From assembly GCA_902783825.1 (NCBI GenBank), contig CACZSJ010000202.1, positions 1-12,148 on the forward strand: DNA of 12,148 nt, given 5' to 3'. The stretch is from Oscillospiraceae bacterium. Lineage in GTDB: Bacteria > Bacillota > Clostridia > Oscillospirales > Oscillospiraceae. This document shows positions 11,791 through 12,148 of this stretch, one piece after another (within the stretch, counting starts at the first letter, position 1; each line of letters starts with the position of its first letter). The notes beneath the pieces were generated by a model. The model was not told where the DNA came from. It did not search any database and saw nothing but the letters and a program-made list of their open reading frames with translations. A program made the translations under genes and the position numbers.

Positions 11791-12148
11791 TCAGTTTTCC
11801 TCCATAATGGCCGAAAACAGCTCCTGCACCCGCTCTCTCTTCCCTTGCAGATACAGCCAGCCAAACAAGGCTTCCAGCCCTGTCGCCGCGTGATAATCCT
11901 TCACAGCAGCATTGTGCGGCACAGAATGCACATGGGCATTCCGTCCGCGCTTGTACAGGGCAAGCTCCTCAGGCGTCAGCAGCGGCAGGATCTTCACCAC
12001 AGCCTTTGCCTGAGCCGGAGCTTTCACGTAAGACACCGCCAGCTTATGCATCTGGGTTGCGACAGAGTGCCCCTCTATGCAAAGCTTGCTGCGAATCAGC
12101 AGCTCATATACTGCGTCCCCCACATGGGCCAGGCCCAGCATGCTGATC
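11791..12148 (-). CDS. mrnC: Mini-ribonuclease III, 5' end cut by the window
   Basis: The last 119 codons of Mini-RNase III, a dimeric RNase III-type nuclease without the double-stranded-RNA-binding domain that matures the ends of 23S rRNA in Firmicutes. The RNase III signature 'GLAHVGDAVYELLIR' holds the catalytic Asp-Glu region. The second acidic element is 'ATGLEALFGWLYL', the counterpart of 'FEALIGALYL'. The tail is 'RVQELFSAIMEEN'. The reading frame continues past an internal ATG at 12141 to the window edge (I-S-M-L-G...), so the true start lies outside; about 10-20 residues are probably missing. The stop TGA is 2 nt before the rqcH ATG, so the two are likely co-translated. Confidence 0.92.
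   Translation of the reverse strand, partial: ISMLGLAHVGDAVYELLIRSKLCIEGHSVATQMHKLAVSYVKAPAQAKAVVKILPLLTPEELALYKRGRNAHVHSVPHNAAVKDYHAATGLEALFGWLYLQGKRERVQELFSAIMEEN

Noticed and set aside
1..12148. CRISPR arrays, insertion sequences, rRNA or toxin-antitoxin modules
   Set aside because: No regularly spaced repeats, transposase-like frames, rRNA segments or small gene pairs of that type were found on either strand.

Overview
The window looks like chromosomal DNA of a moderate-GC anaerobic Firmicute, most likely a Clostridia/Oscillospiraceae-type bacterium. This rests on strong AGGAGG-type ribosome binding sites, sigma-A-type promoters, a PolA with a decayed proofreading domain, RqcH and Mini-RNase III, and an S-layer-homology (SLH) protein. 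I see no insertion sequence, phage gene, CRISPR array or rRNA. The assignment is inferred from gene style, not from a marker gene.

Left end (1-991): a small NTF2/SnoaL-like gene on the + strand converges on a minus-strand tRNA-Thr(CGU). The tRNA has its own promoter (585-613), and a perfect 17-bp hairpin starts 2 nt past its CCA end. About 440 nt without a gene follow (555-991). That stretch is AT-rich and holds a tight cluster of TGTTGRWAA-type 9-mers resembling degenerate DnaA boxes.

Centre (992-7737): a tightly packed minus-strand operon reads uvrB > polA > rimI > tsaD > radC, with gaps of 1-11 nt. It starts at a good sigma-A promoter (7709-7737). It combines nucleotide excision repair (UvrB), repair and Okazaki-fragment DNA synthesis (PolA), ribosomal or protein N-acetylation (RimI), tRNA t6A37 synthesis (TsaD) and a RadC-family protein. 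tsaB, tsaE and coaE, often found near these genes, are absent here. The tRNA-Thr encoded just beyond the operon has A37 and is a predicted t6A substrate.

Between uvrB and the next gene (7677-7969) lies the most interesting non-coding signal. A near-consensus promoter (TTGACA-N17-TATAAA) sits about 30-60 nt upstream of a classic hairpin-plus-U-run terminator, and uvrB's own promoter follows. This could encode a small RNA of about 60-65 nt, or be an attenuated distal promoter for uvrB.

Right part (7970-12148): a secreted Ig-like/SLH protein (minus) is divergent from a PAP2 membrane phosphatase (+), which overlaps a small uncharacterised + strand gene. A bidirectional terminator (10030-10071) separates these from a minus-strand pair, mrnC (cut by the window edge) > rqcH, concerned with 23S rRNA maturation and ribosome-associated quality control. 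Most of the window is housekeeping; the unusual signals are in the intergenic regions and in a few residue-level departures.
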